A stretch of 64,000 nucleotides of DNA from assembly GCF_021026295.1 (NCBI RefSeq), contig NZ_JAJNDA010000007.1:240255-304254 (forward strand), given 5' to 3'. Both the position numbers and the translations under genes were made by a program. Each line of letters begins with the position of its first letter. Position 1 is the first letter of the stretch. The notes below the pieces were generated by a model. It ran no database searches. It was not told the origin of the DNA and saw only the letters and a list, made by a program, of their open reading frames with translations. This document shows, in pieces, positions 15,205 to 23,695 of this stretch. The stretch comes from Actinomycetospora soli (GTDB lineage: Bacteria > Actinomycetota > Actinomycetes > Mycobacteriales > Pseudonocardiaceae).

Positions 15205-17262
15205 TCAGCGCGGGAGCGTCACGTGCCCGATCGGACGGCGCCGGGACCGCACCGGTGGGGCGTCGGTGTGCGCGAGGCGCAGCACGAGCGCGACCGACTC
15301 CCCGTCGTCCAGCCCGACCGCGGCGCGGAACGTGCGCCGCAGCCGGGCGAGGTCGTCGGCGTAGGGCTCGGAGAGCTCGCGCAGGTCGTCCGGGTCGACG
15401 GCGTAGAGGAACACCGGCGACGTCGGGTGCACCGCGAGGCCGTGCTCCTGCGCCGCGACCCAGACCGCCTCGACCGCCTGCCCGCCGCGCACGAAGTCCG
15501 CGGGCCGGACGCCGTCGACGGTGACCACCGCGAGCGCCGAGCTCGACGCGACCCGCCGTCGGGTGTCCTCGGTCAGCGCCTCGCCCGCGTCCCAGTCGGC
15601 GAGCGTCCGCATCACCTCGGGGCGGCGCACGATCGCGAGGGTCGCGACGTCGGCGGCCGAGAGCCCGAGGCTCGCGACGTCGATGCCGGTCGGCTCCCCG
15701 CGCTCGACCAGCTCCCCGACCATCTCGCGGTGCAGCCGCTCGGTCAGGTAGCGGACGCGGTCGGCCGCGGCGACCGCCTCGCCCACGGCCCGCATCGGCT
15801 CACCCGGTTCGAGCAGGTGCAGCCGGCCGCCCTCGGCGTGCGCCGCCTCGTCGAGCGCCAGTCGGGTCGCCACCCCGAGCGGCCGCGGCCGCCCGGTCCC
15901 GCGGTCGGTGCCCCGCCCGAGCACGTCGGCCGCCGCGAGCCGCGGATCGGTGCCGGGCGCGAACCGCCGGGTCGCGACCAGGTCGGGCGAGGCACCGTCG
16001 GGAAAGAGCGCGACGGGTCCGAGGCACCCCGCGCGGGCCGCGGCGGCCCGGGCGTTGAACAGGGCGGCCCCGAGGGCGACGTGGCTGCCGCGGAAGGCGA
16101 CGTCCATCGTCGTCGTGCGGGTGCGGTCGAGGTACAGGCGCAGCTCGTCGGGGGTGCGCTCGACGTGCCAGGGCTGGACGTTGCCGCCGGAGGGGGCCCG
16201 TCGCACGGCCTCGAGGACGGGGTCCGGGTCGGGCTGCTCGTCGGTGCCCCACGACGCCGGATCGGTGCCGTCGGTGGCCTCCGGGTGCGTCAGGACCTCG
16301 TCGAGGTCGACCCGCGACCGTCCCGACGGCAGGTCCAGGCCCAGTCCGATCCGGCGCACCGCGGCGGCCACCGTCGCGGCGCCGAGCACCACGTCGCCGC
16401 CGAGCTGCGGCCACGTCGACAGCGTCGTCCCGACCTCCACCATGGACGCCGCCGCCCGCGCGGACACGTGCTCCGCGCCGACGATGCGCAGGACGTAGGG
16501 CGCCTTGTCGCGCGGCTCCAGCCCGGCGAGGAGCTCGACCGACAGGTCCCCGGCGAGGCCGTGCACGAGCGGGCGGTCGGGCTCGAGGTCGAACCGCTCG
16601 GCGTCGACCAGGCCGCGGTCGCTCGTGGCCATGAGCACGGGCAGGCCCAGGTCCCGGGCGCGCTCGCGGAGCAGGATCTTGACGTCGAGCGAGTCGGCCT
16701 CCTCGACGAGGACGTCGAGCCCGTCGAGGAACGCGTCGACGTCGTCGGGGGTGACCCCGTCGGTCCACACCTCGAGGTCGAGGTCGGGATCGAGCTCGGC
16801 GATCCGCCGCGCCGCGACCACGGCCTTGTTCTCGCCCACCTCGAACAGGCCGACCGGGATGCGGTTGAGGTTGGAGGTCTCGACGGTGTCGAAGTCGGCG
16901 AGCCGCAGCTGCCCGCAGAGCCCCTCCAGCGCCAGGGTGTGGGCGATCGAGTGCCCGACCGAGAGGCCCGCCACCCCGATCCTGAGGCGTCCGAGGCGGG
17001 CCTGCTCGGCGTCGGTGATCTTGTTGCGGTTGCGGTCCAGCCGGAGGCGTCGCAACCCCGCCGGGTCGAGCAGGCCCACCACCGCGCGCCGCCAGGGGTA
17101 GTGCACCCAGCGCGTGCCGGGCGTGACCGCGGGGCCGCGCAGGGCCGCGAGCTCCGCCGTCTGCGTCGCGCGCAGGTCGACCACGGAGACCGACGGGTCG
17201 GCCCGCAGCGCCTCGAGGGCCGGACCGTCGACGGGCTCGGCGCGGATGGCCTCCTCGCTCAC
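15205..17262 (-). CDS. ThiF-domain/nitroreductase fusion, Rv1355c (MoeY) family
   Basis: 685 residues. A short N-terminal region precedes a ThiF/MoeB-type E1-like domain (about 75-330) with the nucleotide-binding glycine pattern GVAGLSVGHS at about 96-105 and the conserved DFDTVETSNLNR at about 123-134. The C-terminal half (about 365-670) is nitroreductase-like: AVRRAPSGGNVQPW resembles the FMN-binding start of that family, and SSSALAVVTVDG and AVEAVWVAAQEHGLAVHP resemble its later strands. This order is that of Rv1355c-type proteins. The expected chemistry is adenylation of a carboxylate plus flavin-dependent reduction; no substrate is known. GTG 17262 overlaps the acyltransferase stop by 4 bases, so the two are translationally coupled. 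Confidence 0.82.
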   Translation of the reverse strand: MSEEAIRAEPVDGPALEALRADPSVSVVDLRATQTAELAALRGPAVTPGTRWVHYPWRRAVVGLLDPAGLRRLRLDRNRNKITDAEQARLGRLRIGVAGLSVGHSIAHTLALEGLCGQLRLADFDTVETSNLNRIPVGLFEVGENKAVVAARRIAELDPDLDLEVWTDGVTPDDVDAFLDGLDVLVEEADSLDVKILLRERARDLGLPVLMATSDRGLVDAERFDLEPDRPLVHGLAGDLSVELLAGLEPRDKAPYVLRIVGAEHVSARAAASMVEVGTTLSTWPQLGGDVVLGAATVAAAVRRIGLGLDLPSGRSRVDLDEVLTHPEATDGTDPASWGTDEQPDPDPVLEAVRRAPSGGNVQPWHVERTPDELRLYLDRTRTTTMDVAFRGSHVALGAALFNARAAAARAGCLGPVALFPDGASPDLVATRRFAPGTDPRLAAADVLGRGTDRGTGRPRPLGVATRLALDEAAHAEGGRLHLLEPGEPMRAVGEAVAAADRVRYLTERLHREMVGELVERGEPTGIDVASLGLSAADVATLAIVRRPEVMRTLADWDAGEALTEDTRRRVASSSALAVVTVDGVRPADFVRGGQAVEAVWVAAQEHGLAVHPTSPVFLYAVDPDDLRELSEPYADDLARLRRTFRAAVGLDDGESVALVLRLAHTDAPPVRSRRRPIGHVTLPR

Positions 17263-17957
17263 GACGCCGCCCGCGGGCGGGGCACGTCGACCCCGAGCAG
17301 CTGGGCCACGTCGTCGTCGAACGCCCGGATCTCGGCGTCGGGCACGTCGGGCGCCCAGTGCCAGCGGTCCCAGTAGGCGAGCGAGGTGCGGTAGCGGGCG
17401 TCGGGGTACGGGACCGCGGGGACCGTGTCGACCACGGTGGCGCCGGCCGCCCGGAAGAGGCGCATCGTGTGCGCGGCGGTCCCCATCGCCCACCGGGCGC
17501 CGAGCACCGCGCCCGCCAGCACCGGGGTGCGCTTCATCGAGGCGATGAGCTCGCGGCGTCCGGCGAAGGACCGCGCCATCCAGAAGCCCTTCGCCTCGAC
17601 GAGGCCGTCGGGGATCCAGCGCTCGATCACGGCGCGGACCGACGCGGCGCCGCCCCACACCTCGAGCGCCTGGGCGTCCTCGGCGGCGGCGAGCGGACCG
17701 TCGGAGCGGATGCCCGCGAGGACCTCGCCCGCGGGGTCGAGCGCGGTGAACACCAGGGAGGTCCGGTCCTCGTCGACCCGGGAGGCCTCGCTCACCCCGT
17801 GCTCGGCGTAGAGCCGGTCGAGGCCGTCGAGGTGGGCGGCCCAGAGGCCGGGGTCGCTGCGCGGGGTCGTGACCGCGATCCGGATGTCCGTGCCCGGTAC
17901 CGCGTAGGCGCGGTCCGTGCGGGTCACCGTCCGGCCGGCACCGTCCCCGATGTTCAC
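17259..17957 (-). CDS. GNAT/FeeM-like acyltransferase partner of the Rv1355c-family protein
   Basis: 232 residues. The N-terminal part (DIRIAVTTPRSDPGLWAAHLDGLDRLYAEHG) and the middle (SLVFTALDPAGEVLAGIRSDGP, then GFWMARSFAGRRELIASM) have the strand-helix layout of FeeM-type N-acyl amino acid synthases, which belong to the GNAT fold and use acyl-ACP. I place it there with moderate confidence. Later VPYPDARYRTSLAYWDRW is distinctive and unassigned. GTG 17957 has GGGGAGG 5 bases upstream; the adjacent GTG at 17960 is too close to it. It is the first gene of a coupled three-gene operon. The 194 bases upstream (17958-18151) hold its promoter region and no other gene. Confidence 0.68.
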   Translation of the reverse strand: MNIGDGAGRTVTRTDRAYAVPGTDIRIAVTTPRSDPGLWAAHLDGLDRLYAEHGVSEASRVDEDRTSLVFTALDPAGEVLAGIRSDGPLAAAEDAQALEVWGGAASVRAVIERWIPDGLVEAKGFWMARSFAGRRELIASMKRTPVLAGAVLGARWAMGTAAHTMRLFRAAGATVVDTVPAVPYPDARYRTSLAYWDRWHWAPDVPDAEIRAFDDDVAQLLGVDVPRPRAAS

Positions 17958-18151
17958 CACGACCTCCCCGAGTGGATCTCCTCCGCATCGTGCGCCCGCC
18001 CCGCGCGACACAGCACCGCCGTTCGTGCGGACCCGGACGTGGCCGTCGTTTCGCCTGTTCGTCGCCGTTTCGGGGGCCGGACGGCCCAGCCGGGGGAGCG
18101 CGGCACGGCCCGTGATCGCGTCGTGCGCCGAGCGGGTGGTGGCCGGGCCGG

Positions 18152-18859
18152 TCAGGCGCCCAGACGGGCCGACAGGTCGGCCGCCGCCTCCACGGTCGCG
18201 CCGACGAGGTCGGGCAGCACCGGGCGGATCCGCCCGACCGGTCCCGACACGTTGATCGCCGCGACCACCCCGCCGTGCACGTCGCGCACCGGGGCGGAGG
18301 CGCCCGCCAGCCGCCGGTCCAGTTCGCCGTCGACCACGGCGTGCCCGTCGCCGACGGTGCGGCGGGCGAGCCCGGGGTCGAGGCCGGCCGCGGCCAGCCG
18401 CCGCGCGAGGCCCGCCTCGTCCCGGAACGCGAGCAGCACCCGGCCCGCGGAGCTGACCTCGACCGGCACGTCGGAGACGTCGAAGGCGACGCGCGGCGGC
18501 GACCCGTCGCCCGCCACGGTGAGCACCGTCGCCACCGCGTCGCCGTGCAGCCGGCACAGGTGGGCCCCGACGCCGAGCCGCGCGGCCAGCACCGTCAGCA
18601 CCCGCCCCGCCGTCCGGACCAGCCGGGCCTCGGTGGTGCGCCCCGCGAACGCGTAGAGCCGCCAGCCGAGGGCGTAGCGCCGGCTCCGGACGTCGCGCTC
18701 GACGAGCCCCTGGTCGGCGAGGGCGGCCAGCGCGCGCGACACCTGGCTCTCGGTGCGCCCGGTCAGCACGGCGAGCCGGGCCACGCCCAGGCCCCCGGCC
18801 TGCGCCTCGGGCGCGGCGAGCGCGTCGAGCAGGTCGACGTCGCGGCGCAGCCCCTCCAT
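18152..18859 (-). CDS. IclR-family transcriptional regulator
   Basis: 235 residues. The N-terminal winged helix (about 1-65) has LGVARLAVLTGRTESQVSRALAALADQGLVERD in parts and RRYALGWRLYAF. The C-terminal IclR effector domain (about 75-235) has GVGAHLCRLHGDAVATVLTV, VSSAGRVLLAF, and GGVVAAINVSGPVGRI. It is transcribed divergently from an enolase-superfamily enzyme and an alcohol dehydrogenase, the usual arrangement for an IclR regulator of a catabolic pair. A 6-5-6 inverted repeat lies 13 bases upstream of its ATG. The effector is probably a substrate of the neighbouring pathway. Confidence 0.88.
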   Translation of the reverse strand: MEGLRRDVDLLDALAAPEAQAGGLGVARLAVLTGRTESQVSRALAALADQGLVERDVRSRRYALGWRLYAFAGRTTEARLVRTAGRVLTVLAARLGVGAHLCRLHGDAVATVLTVAGDGSPPRVAFDVSDVPVEVSSAGRVLLAFRDEAGLARRLAAAGLDPGLARRTVGDGHAVVDGELDRRLAGASAPVRDVHGGVVAAINVSGPVGRIRPVLPDLVGATVEAAADLSARLGA

Positions 18860-18871
18860 GCGGGCAGGGTA

Positions 18872-18888
18872 CTTGCGCTCATCGCAAG
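18872..18888. promoter_or_regulatory. IclR operator candidate
   Basis: CTTGCG-CTCAT-CGCAAG is a perfect inverted repeat of 6 bp with a 5-base spacer. A further GCTTGC half-site follows at 18893-18898. It lies between the divergent iclR and enolase-superfamily genes, 13 bases from the iclR start and 55 from the other start. Confidence 0.6.
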
Positions 18889-18942
18889 CCTCGCTTGCCT
18901 CGTCGTCCACCCCCGGGTGCACTCCCGGCGGAGGTGGCGCCG

Positions 18943-20037
18943 GTGAAGATCACCGACATCCGGGTCACGGAGCACGTGCTGGAGCTCGACCCGCCGATGC
19001 ACGCCGCGTGGGACCCCGACCCGCGGCGGTCGTTCGCCGCGACGCTGGTGCGGGTGGAGACCGACGCCGGGATCGTCGGCGTCGGCTCCGGCGACACGAT
19101 GGCCGGGTTCGCCCCGCACGTGGGCCACTTCCTCGGCACCGACCCGCTGGCGATGGCCGTCCAGGTCCGCCGGATCGAGTCGGTCGCCTTCCACGGCGGC
19201 CGGTTCTGGCCGCTCGAGGCCGCGCTGTGGGACGTCGTCGGGCAGGCGGCGGGCGTGCCGGTGTCGGTGCTGTTCGGCGGGACCGCCGACCGGCTCCCGG
19301 TCTACGCGTCGTGGTGCTCGGTGCAGCCCGCGGGGCGGCGCGCCGAGGACGCCGTCGAGCTGGAGTCCCTCGGCTTCCGGGCGGTCAAGGTGCGCGTGGA
19401 CCCGCGCGACCCCGAGCCGGGGGTCGCCTCGGTCGCCGCGGTCCGGGAGTCGAGCGGGCTGGACGTGCTCGTCGACCTCAACCAGGCCTGGCGGATGGCC
19501 GGCGACGTGCGGCCCGCCGTCGAACTCGTGGAGATCCGGCGGCTGGTCCGCCGCCTGGCCGAGTACCGGCCCGGCTGGATCGAGGAGCCGCTGCCCTACG
19601 ACGACGTCGCCGGCCACCGCCTGCTGCGCGCAGACAACCCGGACCTGCGGATCGCGTCCGGCGAGATGTGCGACAACCGCCCGCAGCTCGAGGCGCTGGT
19701 GGAGGCGCTCGACGTCGTGCAGACCGACGTCGTGCTCTCGCTCGGGATGTCCCGCACCCGGGCTCTCGCCGAGTCGCTCGCCGCCCGGCACCGCCGCTTC
19801 ACCCCGCACACGTGGTCCAACGGCCTCGGCCTGCTCGCGAACCTGCACGTCGCGGCGGGCGTCGGTGCGGGCCCGTACCTGGAGTTCCCCTACGACCCCG
19901 CCGGCGGCTGGACCCCGGAGCGACGCGACTTCCTGCTCGCCGGACCCCTGTGGCCCGCCGTCGACGGCACCCTCGCGGTCCCCGGGGCGTCCGGTCTCGG
20001 CGCCGTCCTCCACCCCTCGCTCGGGAGCCACCGATGA
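18943..20037 (+). CDS. Enolase-superfamily enzyme (mandelate racemase/muconate lactonizing type)
   Basis: 364 residues. The N-terminal capping domain (about 1-125) leads to a beta-barrel with the expected sequence of catalytic groups: FRAVKVRVD with the K-x-R base motif (about 160-168), DLNQAW for the first metal aspartate, WIEEPLPYDD for the second metal carboxylate, ASGEMCDN for the third, and FTPHTWSNG with a histidine near the C-terminal end. Such enzymes abstract a proton alpha to a carboxylate; many are sugar-acid dehydratases. GTG 18943 has CGGAGG 8 bases upstream. Its stop overlaps the next ATG. The true substrate is unknown. Confidence 0.85.
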   Translation: MKITDIRVTEHVLELDPPMHAAWDPDPRRSFAATLVRVETDAGIVGVGSGDTMAGFAPHVGHFLGTDPLAMAVQVRRIESVAFHGGRFWPLEAALWDVVGQAAGVPVSVLFGGTADRLPVYASWCSVQPAGRRAEDAVELESLGFRAVKVRVDPRDPEPGVASVAAVRESSGLDVLVDLNQAWRMAGDVRPAVELVEIRRLVRRLAEYRPGWIEEPLPYDDVAGHRLLRADNPDLRIASGEMCDNRPQLEALVEALDVVQTDVVLSLGMSRTRALAESLAARHRRFTPHTWSNGLGLLANLHVAAGVGAGPYLEFPYDPAGGWTPERRDFLLAGPLWPAVDGTLAVPGASGLGAVLHPSLGSHR

Positions 20038-21230
20038 CCACCCCCGTGACCCGGGTGCCCGTCGCCGCCACGTGCGCCTGCCCCGCCGCCACCCCGTTCC
20101 TGCACGAACCGGGCCCCGCGGTCGACTCCGGGCCCGGCGCCCTCGCGCGGCTGGGCGACCACGTCCTGGACGTGCACGCCGCGGGGCGGTCCGGCGGCGT
20201 CGTCGTGGTGACCGACGCGGGCCTGCGCGCCACCGGGGTCGTCGACGAGGTGCTCGCCGTGCTCGCCGCCGCGCGCCAGCCGACCGTCGTGGTCGACGAC
20301 GTCCCGGGCAACCCGACCGTCCCCGCCGTCGAGGCCGGGGCCCGGGTGGTCTCCGAGGCGTTCCCGGGCAGCCGGCCCGTGGTCGTCGCGGTCGGGGGTG
20401 GGTCGGCGCTCGACGCGGCCAAGGGCATCGCGCGGCTCGCCGCCGACCCGACCGGGCCGGGCCTGCCCCTCGTCGCGGTCCCGACGACGGCGGGCACCGG
20501 CGCCGAGACCAACGGCTTCGGCGTGCTCGAGGACCCGGTGCGCCGCTGCAAGGTGTACTGCGGCGACGGCACGACGACGCCGCGGGTCGCGCTGCTCGAC
20601 CCGCTGCTGACCCACGGCCTGCCGCCCGGCGCCACCGCCGCGACCGGGGTCGATGCGCTGGTCCACGCGCTGGAGTCGCTGGTCAGTCGCGGGCGCAGCC
20701 CGGTGTCCGAGGCGTTCGCCGCGGAGGCGCTGAGCCGGGTGTGGCGGTGGCTGCCGGCCGCCCACGCCGACGGCGCCGACCCCGCGGCCCGCGCCGAGAT
20801 GCTGGTCGGGGCGCACCTCGCCGGCCAGGCGCTCACCCGCTCCGGGCTCGGACTGGTGCACGGCCTCGGGCACGCCCTGACCGCCCACCACGGCGTGGTG
20901 CACGGCCGGGCGCTGGCGATGGTCCTGCCGGAGGTGGTGGCCTGGTCGCTCGACGACGCGGGCGCCGGGTACGGCTCCGACGCCGGGGCGTGGGCGCGCG
21001 TGACCGCCGTGCTCGGCCTGGCTCACCCCACCGAGCTGCCGGGCGCGCTCGCCCGGTGGACCGACGCGCTCGGGGTCCCGCCCGGCATCGACCGCGCCGC
21101 GCTCGGCGTCGGGCCGGCCGAGATCGAGGCCCTCGCGACCACGGCGTCCGCCGATCCGGTGTGTCGCAACGCACCCCGTGCCGCCGACCGGGCGGCCCTC
21201 GCCGGCCTGCTCACACGCTCCGCCCACTGA
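20034..21230 (+). CDS. Iron-containing alcohol dehydrogenase
   Basis: 398 residues of the group III Fe-ADH family. The Rossmann-like N-terminal domain has VVVAVGGGSALDAAKGIA (about 114-131) for NAD(P) and VAVPTTAGTGAETNGFGVL (about 147-165). The C-terminal helical domain carries the four metal ligands: an aspartate in TGVDALVHALE, its histidine, a histidine in GLVHGLGHA and one in HGVVHGRALA. It oxidises an alcohol or reduces an aldehyde/ketone, probably on the product of the enolase-superfamily enzyme, with which it is translationally coupled (ATGA). An N-terminal cluster CAC, C is unusual but outside the core. Confidence 0.88.
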   Translation: MTTPVTRVPVAATCACPAATPFLHEPGPAVDSGPGALARLGDHVLDVHAAGRSGGVVVVTDAGLRATGVVDEVLAVLAAARQPTVVVDDVPGNPTVPAVEAGARVVSEAFPGSRPVVVAVGGGSALDAAKGIARLAADPTGPGLPLVAVPTTAGTGAETNGFGVLEDPVRRCKVYCGDGTTTPRVALLDPLLTHGLPPGATAATGVDALVHALESLVSRGRSPVSEAFAAEALSRVWRWLPAAHADGADPAARAEMLVGAHLAGQALTRSGLGLVHGLGHALTAHHGVVHGRALAMVLPEVVAWSLDDAGAGYGSDAGAWARVTAVLGLAHPTELPGALARWTDALGVPPGIDRAALGVGPAEIEALATTASADPVCRNAPRAADRAALAGLLTRSAH

Positions 21231-21324
21231 CCGGTCGCGGTTTGTGGAGATGCAACAGAACCCGTGAGCCGGTCGTCGTTTCGGCTGTAGAGACTCGGGC
21301 AAGGGCCTCCTTACCGTCGAGGGC

Positions 21325-22335
21325 ATGATCGCTGGAATGCTCGCCCGGGCGACGCGCGTGATGTTCACGCCGCTGCTGCCCGACGACTTCCTCGCCGTCG
21401 TCAACCCGCTGTGGTCGGCGCGGGTGCCCCGGGCGCGGATCGTCGCGACCCGGCGGGTCGGACCCGCGACCACGGAGCTGACCCTGCGCACCGGCGCCGG
21501 CTGGCACGGCCACCGGCCCGGCCAGCACGTCGGTCTGGGGGTCGACCTCGCCGGCCGTCGGCACTGGCGCACCTACTCGATCACCTCGGCCCCCGGTGCC
21601 GACCTCCTCACCGTGAGCGTCACCGCCGTGCCGGACGGGTCCGTCTCGACCCACCTGGCCCGGGTGGCCCGCCCCGGCGACGTCGTCGGGCTCGGCCCGG
21701 CCGCGGGGGAGTTCACCGCCGACGGTCCCCTGCTCATGGTGTCCGGCGGCAGCGGCATCACGCCGATGCTCGGCCTGCTGCGCGGCGGCGTCGGCGACGA
21801 CGTGGTGCTCGTCCACTCCGGGCGGGGCGACGTCGTGCACGCCGACGACCTGGCCGCGCTGCCGGCCACCGTGCACCGCCACGACAGCCGAAGCGGGCGG
21901 CTGCAGCCCGCCGACCTCGACGTGCTGGTGCCGGACTGGCGGTCCCGCACCCTGCTCGTCTGCGGTCCCGCGAGCATGATCGACGCCTTCTCCGCGGCCG
22001 CCGACGACGCGGGCGTGCCGTGCGTCGTCGAGCGCTTCCGCCCGCCGGAGACGGTCGTCGCCGAGGGCGCCACCGGCGGCACCGTCACCTTCACGACGTC
22101 GGGTGTGGTCGCGCACGCCGACGCCGTCACCCCGCTGCTGCGCGCCGGCGAGGACGCCGGCGCCCTCCTGCCGAGCGGGTGCCGCATGGGCATCTGCCAC
22201 ACCTGCGTCGGGCGACTCACGTCCGGCGCGGTCCGCAACCTGCACACCGGCGAGCTCGACACCGCGGGCCAGGGCGACGTCATCGTCCGCACCTGCGTCT
22301 CGGCCGCCGCCGGCGACTGCGCCGTCGACCTCTGA
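21325..22335 (+). CDS. Ferredoxin reductase with 2Fe-2S domain (Rv3230c-like desaturase reductase)
   Basis: 336 residues. The FAD domain (about 30-135) contains RPGQHVGLGVDL and the RTYS motif in HWRTYSITSAPG. The NAD(P) domain follows with LLMVSGGSGITPMLGLLR (about 136-153) and LLVCGPASMID. The C-terminal plant-type ferredoxin domain (about 250-336) has the CX4CX2C pattern in GCRMGICHTC plus a final cysteine in VRTCVSA. The layout equals Rv3230c, the electron donor of the acyl-CoA desaturase DesA3, and the desaturase gene follows 30 bases later. It passes electrons from NAD(P)H to that di-iron enzyme at the membrane. Confidence 0.92.
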   Translation: MIAGMLARATRVMFTPLLPDDFLAVVNPLWSARVPRARIVATRRVGPATTELTLRTGAGWHGHRPGQHVGLGVDLAGRRHWRTYSITSAPGADLLTVSVTAVPDGSVSTHLARVARPGDVVGLGPAAGEFTADGPLLMVSGGSGITPMLGLLRGGVGDDVVLVHSGRGDVVHADDLAALPATVHRHDSRSGRLQPADLDVLVPDWRSRTLLVCGPASMIDAFSAAADDAGVPCVVERFRPPETVVAEGATGGTVTFTTSGVVAHADAVTPLLRAGEDAGALLPSGCRMGICHTCVGRLTSGAVRNLHTGELDTAGQGDVIVRTCVSAAAGDCAVDL

Positions 22336-22365
22336 CCCTCCGCTCCCCAGCACCGAGGAGACCTC

Positions 22366-23649
22366 ATGACCGCGCTCGACCACCGCCCGCTCACGAACCC
22401 GGAGATCATCCCGGACCACGTGACCCGCGTGAACGAGGCCAAGACGCCCACCGGGCCGGGCCGCGCGGGTGCGTCGACCGCACACATCACCGCCTCGACG
22501 GCGCACCTGTCGGTCGAGGACATCGAGCGCATCGGCGCCGAGCTCGAGGCCATCCGCGACGAGGTCATGTCGTCGCTGGGGGAGGCCGACGCCCGCTACA
22601 TCCGCCGCGTGATCCGGACCCAGCGCGGCCTCGAGATCGCCGGCCGCGTCCTGCTGCTCGGCGCGCTCTTCCCGCCCGCCTTCGTGCTCGGGACCGCGTC
22701 GCTCGGCGTCGCGAAGATCCTCGAGAACATGGAGATCGGGCACAACGTCCTGCACGGGCAGTGGGACTGGATGCGCGACCCCGAGATCCACTCGACCACG
22801 TGGGAGTGGGACCACGTCTCGACCGCGGCCGGGTGGCAGCAGACCCACAACTACCTGCACCACACGTACACCAACGTGCAGGGCAAGGACCGCGACATCG
22901 GCTACAACGTGCTGCGGGTCGACCCCTCCCAGCCGTGGAAGCCGATCTACCTGATCCAGCCGCTGACGAACATGGGCCTCGCGCTCATCTTCGAGTGGGG
23001 CATCGGGCTGTTCGACCTCGAGCTCGACGACATCCCCAACGGCAAGAAGACCTGGCGCGAGAAGCTGCCGGAGATCAGGACGATGGCGCGGAAGGCCGGC
23101 AAGCAGCTGGCCAAGGACTACGTCGTCTTCCCCGCGCTGTCGGGTCCGTCGTTCGTCCAGGCCGCGGTCGGGGCCTTCCTGGCCAACACCATCCGCAACG
23201 TCTGGTCGCACGCGGTGATCTTCTGCGGCCACTTCCCGGTCGAGGTGGAGACCTTCGGCGAGGAGCGGCTGGAGAACGAGTCGCAGGCCGAGTGGTACGT
23301 GCGCCAGATGCTCGGCTCGGCCAACATCGAGGGCTCCGCGCTGCTGCACATCATGACCGGGAACCTCTCGCACCAGATCGAGCACCACCTCTTCCCGGAC
23401 ATGCCCTCGAACCACTACGCCGCGGTCGCCCCGAAGGTGCGCGACCTCTGCCGCCGCTACGGGCTGCCCTACCACTCGGGCCCGATGTGGAAGCAGTACG
23501 GCGGCGTGCTGTGGAAGATCGCGCGGCTCGCGCTGCCCGGGGGCCACGAGGTGATCGGCAAGCGGCAGCGCAAGGCCCTCCCGGTGGGCCGGAAGGCGGC
23601 CGCGACGCTGCGCCGACTGCGCGAGCGAGCGGTGCCACAGGCCGCCTGA
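22366..23649 (+). CDS. Membrane fatty acid desaturase (DesA3-like acyl-CoA delta-9 desaturase)
   Basis: 427 residues. The three histidine boxes that bind the di-iron centre are GHNVLHG (about 125-131), HNYLHH (161-166) and HQIEHHLFP (about 335-343). Hydrophobic segments at about 92-116 and around 195-220 fit a membrane desaturase. The soluble N-terminal 80 residues and basic C-terminus are as in DesA3. With the upstream reductase it should introduce a double bond into stearoyl- or palmitoyl-CoA for membrane lipids. ATG 22366 has GAGGAG upstream (22353-22358). The delta-9 position is taken from the family, not proven here. Confidence 0.92.
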   Translation: MTALDHRPLTNPEIIPDHVTRVNEAKTPTGPGRAGASTAHITASTAHLSVEDIERIGAELEAIRDEVMSSLGEADARYIRRVIRTQRGLEIAGRVLLLGALFPPAFVLGTASLGVAKILENMEIGHNVLHGQWDWMRDPEIHSTTWEWDHVSTAAGWQQTHNYLHHTYTNVQGKDRDIGYNVLRVDPSQPWKPIYLIQPLTNMGLALIFEWGIGLFDLELDDIPNGKKTWREKLPEIRTMARKAGKQLAKDYVVFPALSGPSFVQAAVGAFLANTIRNVWSHAVIFCGHFPVEVETFGEERLENESQAEWYVRQMLGSANIEGSALLHIMTGNLSHQIEHHLFPDMPSNHYAAVAPKVRDLCRRYGLPYHSGPMWKQYGGVLWKIARLALPGGHEVIGKRQRKALPVGRKAAATLRRLRERAVPQAA

Positions 23650-23683
23650 GCTGCGCGTGCATCGGGCCGCACCCGGGGTTGCC

Positions 23684-23689
23684 TATGAT
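23684..23689 (+). promoter_or_regulatory. -10 element of a leaderless GAF-ANTAR gene
   Basis: TATGAT is a near-perfect -10 hexamer located 6 bases before GTG 23696. Transcription should start at or next to the start codon, so the message is probably leaderless. No clear -35 was found. Confidence 0.5.
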
Positions 23690-23695
23690 TCGTCC

